DNA from: Planctomycetales bacterium
GTDB lineage: Bacteria; Planctomycetota; Planctomycetia; Pirellulales; Thermoguttaceae
Direction: 5' to 3'
DNA length: 42,372 bases
Assembly (NCBI GenBank): GCA_007119795.1
Contig: SKOZ01000053.1
Location: forward strand, 1 to 42,372
Shown here: positions 8,519 through 18,657 of the stretch, piece after piece
Layout: each line of letters begins with the position of its first letter
Position numbering within the stretch: the stretch's first letter is position 1
Notes under the pieces: generated by a model
Database searches by the model: none
What the model was told of the DNA's origin: nothing
What the model saw: only the letters and a program-made list of their open reading frames with translations
Made by a program: the position numbers and the translations under genes

Positions 8519-10600
8519 CTACCGCTCCGAACCGACTTCGAGATCGGCGAAGGCGGCGATGGCCGCGTCTTTGCCGCAGATGGGGGCGCCGCAGGCGAAG
8601 TCGTGGCATACGAACACGGCGGGGCCGGGGCGGCAGGGCACTTTGCCGTCGAAGAGGGCCGCCAGTGCGGGCGAGGGGCGCGTTGTGCCCCGAGCGTCGT
8701 GGTAGGCGACGACCTTGCTGGGAAGGAAGCGGCGCTGCAGGTCGGCTAGGACCTCGTGGGAGGCCGTCTGGTCTTCGCCGCCGAGAATCACGATCTGCGG
8801 CACGGGCCCCAGATACATCTCCAGGCCCAGCAGGAGTTGCCCGGTGGCGGAAGGGTAACGCTCCATGGCCACGGCCGCGGACTGGACCGTCTCCTCTGCC
8901 GCTGCCAGGTAGTCGTTGCGCCCGCAGAGACGGCCTAGGCGGAGGAGCGTCGTGGCCGCCAGCCCGCTGCCGCTGGGAACGGAACCGTCGAGGACGTCCT
9001 TCTTGCGGGCGATGAGCGGCTCGTGGTCGCTGGCCACGTAGTAGAAGCCGCCGTGGTCGGGGTCGGAGAAGCGCGACAGCAGGTCGTCGGCCAGGGCCAC
9101 CGCCTCCTCGATCCACTGGGGCTCGAATTGCGTCTCGTAGAGAGTGACCAGGGCGCCGGCGAGGGCGGCGTAGTCGTCGAGGCAGGCATCGAAGCGGGCC
9201 TGGCCCTGCCGCCAGGAGTGGAGTAGCCGCCCGTCGGGTCCGCGGAGCTCCGAAAGGAGGAAGCGGGCCGCCTTGACGGCGGCCTGGCGGTAGCGGGGCT
9301 CCTCGAGCGCAGCGCCGGCACGGGCGAAAGCCTCGATGGCCAGCCCGTTCCAGCTCACCAGGACCTTGTCGTCGCACCCGGGGCGGACACGGCGCTGGCG
9401 AACCTCCAGGAGCCGCCGCCGCGATTCGGCCAGCTCGGCGGCCAACTCGGCAACATCGCGGCCAAGCCGGCGCGCGGCACAGGCCAGGGGGCGGCCCAAA
9501 TTGAGGATATTCTTCCCCTCGAAGTTCCCCTCTTCCGTCACGCCGTAGACCTGCTTGAAGGTCGCCGCCCGTTCCGTCCCCAAGACATCGTCGATCTCGG
9601 CCGCCGTCCAGACGTAGAACTTCCCTTCTTCGCCCTCGCTGTCGGCGTCCTCGGTGCTGTAGAATCCGCCCGCCGGGTCGGTCATGTCGCGGAGGAGGTA
9701 GTCGAGCGTCTCGCGGGCGACGCGAGCGAAATCGTCACGGCCTGTGGCCTGCCAGGCCTCGGTATAGCACTGCGCCAGTTGGGCGTTGTCGTAGAGCATT
9801 TTCTCGAAGTGGGGCACCAGCCACTTCGCGTCGACGCTGTAGCGATGGAAACCGCCGCCGAGATGGTCGTAGATGCCGCCGCCGGCCATCTTTTCCAGCG
9901 TCGTGGTGACCACGGAGAGGAGTTCCGCGTCTCCTGCCCGCCACCGCCGCAGGAGAAGCCGAAGGGCGATCGGGTGAGGGAACTTGGGCGCCGAGCCGAA
10001 GCCGCCGTACTTCGGGTCGAAGGCCTGGTGCAGCGCCCCCGCGGCGGTATTGAGCAGCCGTTCATCGACGGTCTCGGCCTCGCCGACGGAAGTGAAGATA
10101 TCGGCGTTGCGAACGGCCTCGGTGAGCCGTCGGGCCTGGCTGGCGATCTCGCTCCGGCGTGTCCGCCAGGCCTCGGCCACGGCCAGGAGGATCTCGTCGA
10201 AGCCGGGCATGCCCATCCTGGCCCGCGGCGGGAAGTAGGTGCCGCCGTAGAAGGGCTCGCCGTCCGGCGTCAGGAAGACCGAAAGGGGCCAGCCGCCGCG
10301 ACCGGTCATGGCTTGCACGGCGTCCATGTAGATCTGGTCGACTTCGGGCCGTTCTTCACGATCGACCTTCACGTTGACGAAGTGCCGGTTGAGCAGTTCG
10401 GCGACGTGCGGGTCCTCGAAGCTCTCGTGGGCCATCACGTGGCACCAGTGGCAGGCCGAATAGCCGATGGAAAGGAAGATCGCGCGGTCCGCCTCCCGCG
10501 CAGCGCGGAAGGCCTCCTCCCCCCAGGGATGCCAGTCGACCGGATTGTCCGCGTGCTGGACCAGATACGGGCTCGATTCGTCGGCCAGGCGATTGGGCAT
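8519..10600 (-). CDS. YyaL/SPATA20-like thioredoxin-domain protein (DUF255)
   Basis: A 693-residue member of the YyaL/SPATA20 family. The N-terminal thioredoxin-like DUF255 domain begins [20 protein letters not shown] and carries the redox-type pair Cys50-His-Trp-Cys53 within [14 protein letters not shown], followed by [19 protein letters not shown] and [13 protein letters not shown]. The rest is an (alpha/alpha)6-barrel-like region with [36 protein letters not shown] and [15 protein letters not shown], as in N-acylglucosamine-epimerase-like folds. Length is normal and the protein appears complete. The cellular role of the family is not established. It lies 87 nt downstream of panB on the same strand and may be the last gene of that cluster, though I see no functional link. 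Confidence 0.93.
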   Translation of the reverse strand: MPNRLADESSPYLVQHADNPVDWHPWGEEAFRAAREADRAIFLSIGYSACHWCHVMAHESFEDPHVAELLNRHFVNVKVDREERPEVDQIYMDAVQAMTGRGGWPLSVFLTPDGEPFYGGTYFPPRARMGMPGFDEILLAVAEAWRTRRSEIASQARRLTEAVRNADIFTSVGEAETVDERLLNTAAGALHQAFDPKYGGFGSAPKFPHPIALRLLLRRWRAGDAELLSVVTTTLEKMAGGGIYDHLGGGFHRYSVDAKWLVPHFEKMLYDNAQLAQCYTEAWQATGRDDFARVARETLDYLLRDMTDPAGGFYSTEDADSEGEEGKFYVWTAAEIDDVLGTERAATFKQVYGVTEEGNFEGKNILNLGRPLACAARRLGRDVAELAAELAESRRRLLEVRQRRVRPGCDDKVLVSWNGLAIEAFARAGAALEEPRYRQAAVKAARFLLSELRGPDGRLLHSWRQGQARFDACLDDYAALAGALVTLYETQFEPQWIEEAVALADDLLSRFSDPDHGGFYYVASDHEPLIARKKDVLDGSVPSGSGLAATTLLRLGRLCGRNDYLAAAEETVQSAAVAMERYPSATGQLLLGLEMYLGPVPQIVILGGEDQTASHEVLADLQRRFLPSKVVAYHDARGTTRPSPALAALFDGKVPCRPGPAVFVCHDFACGAPICGKDAAIAAFADLEVGSER

Positions 10601-10687
10601 GGTGTTCGAAAGTGGCTCAGGTCCGCAGCGCCTCCCGGCGTGGGAGTGCGGCGGGTCGCGAAAAGTGGGCTACCTGACGTCATTCTA

Positions 10688-11491
10688 TCAGTCGAATGAT
10701 TGTTCGGACCCCGGGAAGCCCCCGCTGCGGACTTCGTCGCGGAACTGGGTCACGGCACGGCTGACGGCGCCGGAAAGATCGGCATAGGACTTCACATGGC
10801 GGGGGACCCTCCCCGGCGTGAGCCCCACGAGGTCGTGGAAGACGAGAACCTGCCCGTCGCAATCGGCCCCTGCGCCGATGCCGATCGTGGGAACGCGGAG
10901 CAGAGCGGTGAGCTCACGGGCGATGTCGCGGGGGATGCATTCGAGGACGACGGCGAAGGCCCCCGCCTCCTCGGCGGCGCGGGCGTCGGCCAGGAGGCGG
11001 TCGCGGTCGCGCTGAACCGCGTAGCCGCCGACCTGGTGGACACTCTGCGGCCTAAGGCCGACGTGGCCCATCACGGGGATGCCCGCCGAGACCAGAGCCG
11101 CAATGACCTCGGCCTGGTCGACACCCCCCTCGAGCTTGACCCCCTGGCAGCGCGTCTCTTTGAGGATGCGGCCGGCGTTCTCGATGGCACGGTACACTCC
11201 CAAGTGGTAGCTGGGGAAGGGCATGTCAACGATGACCAGGGCCTGCTCAACGGCACGCCCGACCATCTCCGCATGGTAGATCATTTCGTCCAGAGTCACA
11301 GGCAAGGTATTGGCGTGGCCCTGGACAACCATCGACATGCTGTCGCCGACGAGAATGGCCTCGACGCCCGCCGCGTCGACCAGGCGGGCGGTCGGGTAAT
11401 CGTAGGCCGTCAGCACGGTGATTTTTCGGCCGCCCCCCTTCATCGCCCTGAACGCGGGAACGGTCATCTGCCGGAGGGGAGAAGGGGTCAT
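10688..11491 (-). CDS. panB: 3-methyl-2-oxobutanoate hydroxymethyltransferase
   Basis: PanB transfers a hydroxymethyl group from methylene-tetrahydrofolate to alpha-ketoisovalerate to give ketopantoate, the first committed step of pantothenate and CoA synthesis, in the cytoplasm. Key residues are visible: magnesium ligands Asp50 (LVGDSMS) and Asp89 (VIVDMPFPSY), Lys119 (GVKLEGG) and catalytic Glu184 (VVLECIPRD), plus the GHVGLRPQSV and PTIGIGAG motifs. At 267 residues the length is normal. It lies 36 nt downstream of the E1-like gene and 87 nt upstream of the DUF255 gene on the same strand. No panC is present in the window. The ketoisovalerate substrate comes from branched-chain synthesis, the same pathway served by leuCD at 16.6-18.7 kb. 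Confidence 0.96.
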   Translation of the reverse strand: MTPSPLRQMTVPAFRAMKGGGRKITVLTAYDYPTARLVDAAGVEAILVGDSMSMVVQGHANTLPVTLDEMIYHAEMVGRAVEQALVIVDMPFPSYHLGVYRAIENAGRILKETRCQGVKLEGGVDQAEVIAALVSAGIPVMGHVGLRPQSVHQVGGYAVQRDRDRLLADARAAEEAGAFAVVLECIPRDIARELTALLRVPTIGIGAGADCDGQVLVFHDLVGLTPGRVPRHVKSYADLSGAVSRAVTQFRDEVRSGGFPGSEQSFD

Positions 11492-11527
11492 GCGTGCCGC
11501 TCGCGGATTCGGTTGCCGGAAGAAGAC

Positions 11528-12565
11528 TTAGCTGCCCACGTACTTGGCGTGTACGGTGCGGGCGAGGGAAGGGTCGTCGGTCCCGGCAACGATCGCCCGG
11601 CCATCGGCAAATACGGTGATTTCGTAGCCATCTGTTTTCAGTCGTACAAGGTACGGGTTTTCCACCACCTCGCCTACCCCCCGGAGCCGTTCGGCGAGAG
11701 CAGTCAGGTCGACGATCGTCTCGGAACGGCCAAGTTGGACGGCGTTGCGGCCGCAGAGGACCGCAGTGCGGCTCCCCTGCCGACCGGTGAGGAAAAGGAA
11801 CTCCCCCCTCTGGCATGTAGGGCAATTACCGCTAGCACGAAGGTGTGATGCAGCGATCGTCCGCTGCCGCCCCGTCCAGAGGTCGATCACGCGGAGATCG
11901 CCCACGGTGGCCTCCCGGTTGCCGCTGAGGACCTTGATGGCTTCAAGGGCCTCGAGCGAGGCCACCACCCCCACCACCGGTCCGAGGATGCCGGCGGTAT
12001 CGCAGGTCTCCGTGGCCCCGGGAGGAGGACACTCGGGAATGAGGCATCTCAGGCACGGAGTGATGCCGGGGAGGATCGTCATCGTTTGCCCCGTCGCGCC
12101 CAGGCAGGCACCGAAAACCCATGGCGTGCCGGCGTGGACGGCGAAGTCGTTGATGAGAAAGCGGGTCTCGAAATTGTCCGTACCGTCGACGAGCACGCCC
12201 GCATCGCCGCAAACTTGGGCGATGTTCCGGTGATCGAGATCGGCCACGACGGCCTCGATAGACACCTCGGAGTTTGCCCGCCGCAGCGTCTCGGCCGCGG
12301 CCACCGCCTTGGGGGCTCCGGTCCTGGCGTGGTCCTCGTCGAAGAGGACTTGCCGCTGCAGATTGCTGGAATCGACGAAATCGCGGTCCACGATGCGGAC
12401 TCGCCCCACGCCCGCACGGACCAGCCAGCTCGCTGCCATGCTCCCCAAGGCCCCGCAGCCGCAGACCACGGCCGTCGCGGCGGTCAAGCGTCGCTGTCCC
12501 GCCTCGCCCAAGGGGGGAAAGCGGACCTGACGGATATAGCGTTCGAGTGTTGGCAGGTCGGACAT
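11528..12565 (-). CDS. ThiF/MoeB-type E1-like adenylyltransferase
   Basis: E1-like enzyme that adenylates the C-terminus of a ubiquitin-like sulfur carrier (ThiS or MoaD type). Visible features are the start LERYIRQVRFPPLGEAGQRRL, the nucleotide motif CGCGALGS, the VDRDFVDSSNLQRQVLF segment, the crossover region NFETRFLINDFA, and zinc ligands in CLRCLIPECP plus a late CPTC. Cys in GATETCDTAG fits the catalytic cysteine. A C-terminal extension of about 90 residues (GRNAVQLG to HAKYVGS) is not rhodanese-like. I chose the ATG at 12565 because family members begin at about this point; an in-frame start at 12649 would add 28 residues. No ThiS or MoaD partner is encoded nearby, so thiamine, molybdopterin or another target cannot be decided. 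It clusters with panB. Confidence 0.85.
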   Translation of the reverse strand: MSDLPTLERYIRQVRFPPLGEAGQRRLTAATAVVCGCGALGSMAASWLVRAGVGRVRIVDRDFVDSSNLQRQVLFDEDHARTGAPKAVAAAETLRRANSEVSIEAVVADLDHRNIAQVCGDAGVLVDGTDNFETRFLINDFAVHAGTPWVFGACLGATGQTMTILPGITPCLRCLIPECPPPGATETCDTAGILGPVVGVVASLEALEAIKVLSGNREATVGDLRVIDLWTGRQRTIAASHLRASGNCPTCQRGEFLFLTGRQGSRTAVLCGRNAVQLGRSETIVDLTALAERLRGVGEVVENPYLVRLKTDGYEITVFADGRAIVAGTDDPSLARTVHAKYVGS

Positions 12566-12805
12566 CATCGAATCGAGCCCATCGGTGGGCTGGCCGAGGG
12601 GTAAGGCGGCAGCGCGTTCGAAGTTGAGATACATTCCCCATCCTAACACAAGGCCTCAAACGGCGAAGGGCCGCATCCTCTCTCCCGGGAGGTCCGCTGC
12701 CCCTTCCGTCGGCTTCCTTCCGCGCCACCGAGCCGCAGCACGCCAGTCTGCCGCGCTCAGCGCCCGCGCCCGCGATCCTCTGCGGGCCGCGTTTCCTGCC
12801 GGACC

Positions 12806-14551
12806 TTAGTACCACTGATACGCGTATTCGTGGAAACGGGCCAAGGCGTCGGCACGGTCGGCCGGATCGGCATACACTTCCCAATCGGTCTTGATCGACC
12901 GGAGATGGTCGAGCAAGAGATACTCGGCCGCCTGGAACGTCGTCCAGCCGAGGCGCGCGTTCTTCTCGGCGCCCGCCTCCGCCTCCCGGGCCCGCTCGGC
13001 GAGCATGGCGCGAATCCCTTCGCGGATTATCTGATCCTCGCTTTCCACGAGCGGGTGCAGCACGAGATAGCCGTCGGCGCTGATCGGATGGACGCTGATC
13101 TGCACCACCGGGGCCAGGTCGCCCGCCAGGACCCGGCGCACGTTGTAGGTGTGGACCATCCGGTCGACCGGCGTCAGCGCCAGGAGATACGTCGCCAGGG
13201 CCACGGTCCAGAGGTGACGCTGCACTAGCCAGAGGAAGTCGTGCTGCCGGGCGATCTTCACGAGCACGAGCAGAAATCCGACCACCACCGCCGAAATGCC
13301 GAACAGCCCCACCGTCCGCATCCGCGTCATGCCGTTGAAGTCGACATAGATCCACATGCGGTGGTACACGGCCAGGGCCAGGAGGAAGTTCTCGGCCGAC
13401 CAGATCCAGGCGAGCCGCCGCAGCCGCACCACCCGGGGATCGCGGAGTACGGTTCCGCGGAAGACGGCCGAGAGCACCATGCTCGCCAGGGCCAGCGCCA
13501 CGGTGAGCCAGGCCGCACCTTCGTGCGCGTATCCGGCATAATAGAAGCCCTCGGGGAATTCGCGGAACCACAGGGTGGCGAACTCGAAGCCCAGGTAGAC
13601 GGCGAACAACCCGATCACGGCCGCCAGCGTGTTCCGCAGCGCCGGGTACAGCGGAGCGGCGGCGGGCGCGGCGTCCGCCGTGAAGGGGCCTTGCAGAAAG
13701 GCGCGGGGCACGATGGCTCTCTTGATGATCGGGCGCCAAAGCCCCAGGGTGATCAGGGCTACGGCGGCCCAGAGCATGGCCTGCTCGACCCTAGGCGTGA
13801 ACAAGTGGATCTGCTCCCAGAACGTCACGAGCAACCGCCGCGCCGCGTCGACCAGGTCGGGATTGGCGAGCACGAAGAGCAAGCCGAACCCACCAACCGC
13901 CGCCAGCGGGAGCGCGACGCTGAGCCACCGCCAGAACGAGTTCGGCGAGGACCACGGCTCGCGTGAACCGCCGCGGCCGAGGCAGGCCGCGACTCCGGCC
14001 GGAATCGCCGTTACGCCGTACAAGCCCAGCTCGATCAGGTAGGGGCGCTGCCCGGCCAGGGCCATGGCCAGCGCCACCAGGAGGACAAACCCCGCCACGA
14101 CCAGAAAGGCGTTTCCACACCAGAGGAGCTTGGCACCGAGTGCCAGTAGCATCAGGCCGGTGATCCACGTGCCCCACCGGAACTGCGGCCGCGGGGCACC
14201 GGCTGTCACCAGCAACAAACCCGCAAAGAACCAGGCGGCAAAGCCGGCAAACCCATGGGTGCGGTAGAGCGTTACGTCGGCCAGGACCACCAGGAGCACC
14301 ACCGCCGCCCATTCCCGCCAGGAGACGGGCGGAGATGCCGAAGGGGCATCATCCCAGGGCTTCGCCACGACGCCGGCCTCGGAGCCGGCGACCTTGGCAG
14401 GCGCCGGCGGGCCCAGTTCCGGCGGCGGGGATATGGCCCAGGTGGCCTTGGGAACCGGTGGAGGTTTCCCCGGGCCACCTACCGCCGTGCCCCCCTCTAC
14501 CGGGCCGCCGGCGGACTCGTTGGGATCGGACAGCGCCGGATCATCGCTCAT
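12806..14551 (-). CDS. DUF4153/DUF4173-family integral membrane protein
   Basis: A 581-residue multi-pass membrane protein of unknown function. A proline-rich hydrophilic N-terminal stretch of about 90 residues is followed by at least ten hydrophobic segments, for example WAAVVLLVVLADVTLY, FWRWLSVALPLAAVGGFGLL and LWAAVALITLGLW. The motifs LFVLANPDLV, IYVDFNGMTRMRTVGLFGI and LTPVDRMVHTYNVRRVLAGD fit the DUF4153/DUF4173 family. The C-terminal 130 residues are soluble and charged, ending FHEYAYQWY. Starting at MSDDPALSD avoids a spurious extension to 15283 that is only antisense to the neighbouring hydrolase gene. It is divergent from that hydrolase across 166 nt. A TACAAT on the - strand at 14591-14596 may be its -10 element, with a weak -35. 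Confidence 0.8.
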   Translation of the reverse strand: MSDDPALSDPNESAGGPVEGGTAVGGPGKPPPVPKATWAISPPPELGPPAPAKVAGSEAGVVAKPWDDAPSASPPVSWREWAAVVLLVVLADVTLYRTHGFAGFAAWFFAGLLLVTAGAPRPQFRWGTWITGLMLLALGAKLLWCGNAFLVVAGFVLLVALAMALAGQRPYLIELGLYGVTAIPAGVAACLGRGGSREPWSSPNSFWRWLSVALPLAAVGGFGLLFVLANPDLVDAARRLLVTFWEQIHLFTPRVEQAMLWAAVALITLGLWRPIIKRAIVPRAFLQGPFTADAAPAAAPLYPALRNTLAAVIGLFAVYLGFEFATLWFREFPEGFYYAGYAHEGAAWLTVALALASMVLSAVFRGTVLRDPRVVRLRRLAWIWSAENFLLALAVYHRMWIYVDFNGMTRMRTVGLFGISAVVVGFLLVLVKIARQHDFLWLVQRHLWTVALATYLLALTPVDRMVHTYNVRRVLAGDLAPVVQISVHPISADGYLVLHPLVESEDQIIREGIRAMLAERAREAEAGAEKNARLGWTTFQAAEYLLLDHLRSIKTDWEVYADPADRADALARFHEYAYQWY

Positions 14552-14717
14552 GGCTTCGGCTCCAGAACTCGATGCGGTGGCTACCGCTCTATTGTACCCT
14601 CTGTCGCCCCACCCACCAGCAGGGCTTCGGCTCGAAGCAAAACTGAGCTGGGGGGTGGTGGGGCGATCTGCTATCGTATGCATTCCATCGACGATACCGC
14701 ACAAGGGAGGTGCAACG

Positions 14718-16493
14718 ATGGCACAGGATAGAGGCTGCCGCTTGGACTGGACGGTATGGACGTTGGTACTCGCGGTGGCGGTGGCCGGCTGCGGTGCCGG
14801 TGAGGAGGCGGGGCCTCCTCCGCACGCCGTCGCGCCGCCCACCGCCGTCGAGCCTGGCGAGGAGACAACCGCCGCAGACAGGCTCCCACAGGATGGGGCC
14901 CCTTCGGAAATGGCGTCGGGTGAGCTCGATCCATCCCCGGCAGAACCGCCGACGTCAACCGGGTCGGTCGAGCCGCTCGAGCGGAGGGCGTCGCCCGAAG
15001 GCCGCGAGCTACTCTTCGAGCCCGCGGTCGAGTCACCCACCCGCCTTCTCGCCGAGCCACTGATCATCGAGCGCAGCGCCGTGACCGACGCTGACGCTTC
15101 GTCCTCGAAGGCCGAGCCGCGCGCCATGCTCGCCGACTCCATGGAGCCATCGGCCGGCGAGACCGATCCCCAGGTGCCGGCCGATGCCGAGCCCACCGAG
15201 AGAGAAGGCCCGGCGGTCTCCCTGACGCCCTCGGTAGAGGAATCCCTGCCCGCGGGAATGGAGGAGCATGGCGAGTACACCATGGTGACCGTCTTCTACG
15301 GGACGGACCGCGCGGCGCTCGACGTCGTCACGGCCGACCGGTACCAGGGTGGGGTGTGGCTTACCGGCGCAGCGATCCTTGCCGGAACACTACTCGCGCT
15401 CGGCCTGGCGGTTCTGGGCAGGGGGGGCCGAGCGGTTCGCGGGGCGGCGGTGTGCGGGATTCTGGCGAGTGCCGCCTTCGCCGCCGTAGCCGTATGGGTC
15501 TATCGACCGGCGCGGGCGGAGAAGGCCGTGATCGAGCGGGTTTACGGCCCGCAGCGGGGGGCGCTCGAGATGGGCATTGCCGAGGTGAGCATCCCCAAGC
15601 GGCACCGCGTGGGCGAGATCGAGCGACCGAGCGTCTTCCGCCTCGAGCTCCGCGAGGACCCCGAACGGCACGTGGCACTTTTGAGCCTGCGGCAAGAGGA
15701 ACCGGAGGCCTTCTTCGCGGCGCTCCGCGAACGGGTCGACTCCGGACCGCGAAGGGAGGCCTTCGTCTTCGTCCACGGCTTCAACGTCACCTTCGAGGCC
15801 GCCGCCTGGCGGACGGCGCAGATGGCCTACGACCTCCGCTTCGAGGGGGCGCCGATCTTCTATAGCTGGCCCTCTCAGGGCGGGCTGCTCAAGTACGCCG
15901 TCGACGAGACGAACGTCGTCTGGACGGTCCCCCACCTGAAGGAATTCCTCCTCGGCGTGGCGGAGCACTCGGGAGCCGAGGCAATCCACCTCATTGCCCA
16001 CAGCATGGGCAACCGCGCCTTGACGGCCGCCCTGCACCAGCTTTCTTACGAACTGGGCGACGAGGCCCGCCGCTTCCGCGAGGTGATCCTTACGGCCCCG
16101 GACATCGATGCCGACGTCTTCCGCCGCGACATCGCCCCGGCCGTGACCCGCACGGCGGACCGCGTGACGCTCTACGCCTCGTCGAATGACGAGGCTCTCA
16201 TTGCCTCGAAGCGGCTGCACGGCTACCCGCGGGCGGGCGACGCGGGTTCCGGGCTGGTGGTGGTGCCGGGGATCGACACCATCGACGTCTCCGCCGTCGA
16301 CACGAGCCTCATCGGCCACTCCTATTACGGCGCCAACGATACCGTGCTCACCGACCTGGCGGCGATCCTCCACAAGGCGGCGCCCCCGGACCGCCGCCGC
16401 TGGCTCCGGCCGTCCTCGTTGGGTCCCTTCACGTACTGGGTCTTTCACCGCGACCACCTGACGCAACTCCCCGCGGCGACGGGAAACCAGTGA
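14718..16493 (+). CDS. DUF900 alpha/beta-hydrolase lipoprotein with internal membrane hairpin
   Basis: A 591-residue probable esterase. Start is the ATG at 14718 with AAGGGAGG just upstream. A lipobox AVAGC (Cys25) follows a hydrophobic stretch, then about 160 residues of acidic, Pro/Ser/Glu-rich linker. The DUF900 domain follows: VFYGTDRAAL (from residue 192), YGPQRGALEMG and VSIPKRHRVGEIERPSV, oxyanion region VFVHGFNVTF (His353), nucleophile elbow AHSMGN (Ser429), and a late LIGHSYYG. Two hydrophobic segments of about 20 residues (roughly 211-234 and 240-258) are inserted between VFYGTDR and YGPQRG. The catalytic domain is therefore tethered both by the lipid and by a membrane hairpin. Substrate is unknown. 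It is convergent with leuD and divergent from the DUF4153 gene. Confidence 0.85.
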   Translation: MAQDRGCRLDWTVWTLVLAVAVAGCGAGEEAGPPPHAVAPPTAVEPGEETTAADRLPQDGAPSEMASGELDPSPAEPPTSTGSVEPLERRASPEGRELLFEPAVESPTRLLAEPLIIERSAVTDADASSSKAEPRAMLADSMEPSAGETDPQVPADAEPTEREGPAVSLTPSVEESLPAGMEEHGEYTMVTVFYGTDRAALDVVTADRYQGGVWLTGAAILAGTLLALGLAVLGRGGRAVRGAAVCGILASAAFAAVAVWVYRPARAEKAVIERVYGPQRGALEMGIAEVSIPKRHRVGEIERPSVFRLELREDPERHVALLSLRQEEPEAFFAALRERVDSGPRREAFVFVHGFNVTFEAAAWRTAQMAYDLRFEGAPIFYSWPSQGGLLKYAVDETNVVWTVPHLKEFLLGVAEHSGAEAIHLIAHSMGNRALTAALHQLSYELGDEARRFREVILTAPDIDADVFRRDIAPAVTRTADRVTLYASSNDEALIASKRLHGYPRAGDAGSGLVVVPGIDTIDVSAVDTSLIGHSYYGANDTVLTDLAAILHKAAPPDRRRWLRPSSLGPFTYWVFHRDHLTQLPAATGNQ

Positions 16494-16526
16494 GGGGGGG
16501 AATGCTCCCGGCCGCTCGGCTGTATG

Positions 16527-16548
16527 GCCGGCCACCCGCCGGGCCGGC
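16527..16548. terminator. Hairpin between convergent hydrolase and leuD genes
   Basis: GCCGGCC (16527-16533) and GGCCGGC (16542-16548) form a perfect 7-bp stem with an 8-nt loop in the 65-nt gap between two converging genes. There is no T-tract on either strand, so it may be only a weak or protein-assisted terminator. Confidence 0.3.
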
Positions 16549-16558
16549 GACGCACGGA

Positions 16559-17152
16559 TCAGGCGATGCCGCGGGCCCGCTCGTAAGCCATGATCTTCTC
16601 CTCGTATACGAGCGTCAGGGCGATGTCGTCGAGACCCCCGAGCAGGCAATGGCGGCGGAAGGGATCGACGTCGAAGGGGATATCCAGATCGGCCGCATCG
16701 GTGATCGTGCAGGATTCCAGGTCCACCGTGAGCCGGTAGCCTGCCGAAGCCGCGGTGCGGCGGAAGAGATCGTCGACCTGATGCTCGGAGAGACGGATGG
16801 GCAACATGCCGTTCTTGAAGCAGTTGTTGAAAAAGATATCGGCGAAGCTGGGGGCGATGATTACCTTGAATCCGTAGTCGGCCAGCGCCCAGGGGGCGTG
16901 CTCGCGGCTGGAGCCGCAGCCGAAGTTCCGCCGGGCCAGGAGGATGGTGGCCCCGGCGTACTCCGGGCGGTTGAGCTCGAAGTCGGGATTGGGCCGGCCG
17001 TCGTCGCGGTACCGCCAGTCGAAGAAGAGGAACTCGCCGAAGCCGGTACGCTCGATACGCTTGAGGAACTGCTTGGGGATGATCTGGTCGGTGTCCACGT
17101 TGGAGCGGTCCATGGGGGCGACCAGTCCGGAATGCGTCGTAAACGGTTCCAT
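16559..17152 (-). CDS. leuD: 3-isopropylmalate dehydratase small subunit
   Basis: Small (swivel-domain) subunit of isopropylmalate isomerase, which with LeuC converts 2- to 3-isopropylmalate in leucine synthesis. At 197 residues the length is normal. Family motifs are present in order: [74 protein letters not shown], and [12 protein letters not shown] at the end. It starts 68 nt after the leuC stop on the same strand. A much longer in-frame extension to 18688 overlaps leuC in another frame and is not coding. Confidence 0.96.
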   Translation of the reverse strand: MEPFTTHSGLVAPMDRSNVDTDQIIPKQFLKRIERTGFGEFLFFDWRYRDDGRPNPDFELNRPEYAGATILLARRNFGCGSSREHAPWALADYGFKVIIAPSFADIFFNNCFKNGMLPIRLSEHQVDDLFRRTAASAGYRLTVDLESCTITDAADLDIPFDVDPFRRHCLLGGLDDIALTLVYEEKIMAYERARGIA

Positions 17153-17220
17153 GAGGTGGCTCGTACGAAGGCGAGGAACGGGCGTGCTCGATCGGTGGGA
17201 GGGTACGGCAAACGGGGCAC

Positions 17221-18657
17221 TCACCCCGCAGCACTGCGGAGTGGCTTGTATTGCCAATGCCGGATGTCGACGAACGTGCCGGCGATGGCGGCGGCGGCGG
17301 CCATGGCGGGGGAGACAAGGTGCGTGCGGCCCCCCTTGCCCTGGCGGCCCTCGAAGTTTCGGTTGGTCGTCGCGGCACACCGCTGGCCAGGCTCGAGCTT
17401 GTCGGGGTTCATCGCCAGGCACATGCTGCATCCGGACTCGCGCCAATCGAAGCCCGCCTCGCGGAAGACGCGGTCCAGCCCTTCGGCCTCGGCCTGCTCC
17501 TTCACCTGGCCGCTGCCGGGGACGACCATGGCGTCCACGCCCGCAGCCACCCGGTATCCCTGCACCACCTGCGCCGCCGCCCGCAGGTCCTCGATGCGGC
17601 CGTTGGTGCAGGAGCCGATGAAGACCCGGTCGATGGCGATCTCGGTGATGGGCTTTCCGGCGGACAGCCCCATGTAGGCCAGTGCCTCGGCGGCTGCCTT
17701 GCGGTCGGTAGGGTCCGGGAGGAAGTCGGGATCGGGGACCGCGGCACCGACGCCGACCACCTGACCGGGGTTGGTTCCCCAGGTCACCTGGGGCTCGATC
17801 TCGTCGGCACGGAAGACCTCGACGCGGTCGTACGCGGCTCCAGGGTCGCTGGGGAGCTTCTCCCAACGGGCCACGGCGGCATCGAAGTCCTGCGGGGCGA
17901 ACTCGCGGCCCCGGAGGTAGTCGTAAGTGGTCCGGTCCGGGGCGATCAGGCCCGCGCGGGCCCCCGCCTCGATGGACATGTTGCAGACGGTCATCCGCTC
18001 TTCCATCGAGAGAGCGCGGATGGCCTCGCCGGTGTATTCGATGCAGTAGCCGGTGCCGCCCTGGGTGGTGAGGCGGCCAATGACGTAGAGGATGAGGTCC
18101 TTCGCCGTCACGCCGGCGGAGAGCCGGCCGTCGACGCGAACCTCCAGCGTTTTCGGCCTGTACTGCAGGAGCGTCTGCGTGGCCAGCACGTGCTCGACCT
18201 CGCTGGTGCCGATGCCGAAAGCCAGGGCACCGAAGGCCCCATGGGTGGCGGTGTGGCTGTCGCCGCAGACGATGGTCATACCCGGCTGGGTCAGGCCCAG
18301 TTCCGGGCCGATGACGTGCACGATCCCCTGCTTGCGATCGCCGAGGTCGTAGAGGCGGATGCCGAACTGGCGGCAGTTCTCCCGCAGCGTATCGATCTGC
18401 GTCTTGGAGACGGGATCGAGGATGGGGAGGGAGCGATCGGTCGTGGGGACGTTGTGGTCGGGCGTGGCCACTGTACGCTCCGGCCGGCGGACCTTGCGTC
18501 CGGCCAGGCGGAGCCCCTCGAAGGCCTGCGGGCTGGTGACCTCGTGAACGAGTTGCAGGTCGATGTAGAGAATGGTCTGCTTGCCGTCTTCGGCATGGAC
18601 GACGTGGTCGTCCCAGATCTTCTCGAACATCGTGCGGGGGGGGTTGGAGGTGGTCAT
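17221..18657 (-). CDS. leuC: 3-isopropylmalate dehydratase large subunit
   Basis: Catalytic large subunit of isopropylmalate isomerase, 478 residues, of the aconitase superfamily. The three 4Fe-4S ligands are visible as Cys350 ([14 protein letters not shown]) and Cys410/Cys413 ([13 protein letters not shown]). The substrate and active-site blocks [19 protein letters not shown] and [16 protein letters not shown] are intact. The start is MTTSNPP or [10 protein letters not shown] nine residues later; neither has a clear ribosome site. The leuC-leuD pair forms a short operon with a promoter candidate about 130 nt upstream. No leuA or leuB is in the window. Confidence 0.96.
   Translation of the reverse strand: MTTSNPPRTMFEKIWDDHVVHAEDGKQTILYIDLQLVHEVTSPQAFEGLRLAGRKVRRPERTVATPDHNVPTTDRSLPILDPVSKTQIDTLRENCRQFGIRLYDLGDRKQGIVHVIGPELGLTQPGMTIVCGDSHTATHGAFGALAFGIGTSEVEHVLATQTLLQYRPKTLEVRVDGRLSAGVTAKDLILYVIGRLTTQGGTGYCIEYTGEAIRALSMEERMTVCNMSIEAGARAGLIAPDRTTYDYLRGREFAPQDFDAAVARWEKLPSDPGAAYDRVEVFRADEIEPQVTWGTNPGQVVGVGAAVPDPDFLPDPTDRKAAAEALAYMGLSAGKPITEIAIDRVFIGSCTNGRIEDLRAAAQVVQGYRVAAGVDAMVVPGSGQVKEQAEAEGLDRVFREAGFDWRESGCSMCLAMNPDKLEPGQRCAATTNRNFEGRQGKGGRTHLVSPAMAAAAAIAGTFVDIRHWQYKPLRSAAG

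Noticed and set aside
12806..15283. An 825-residue reading on - covering the DUF4153 gene and beyond
   Set aside because: The first 244 residues are antisense to the DUF900 hydrolase and low in complexity; the real start is at 14551.
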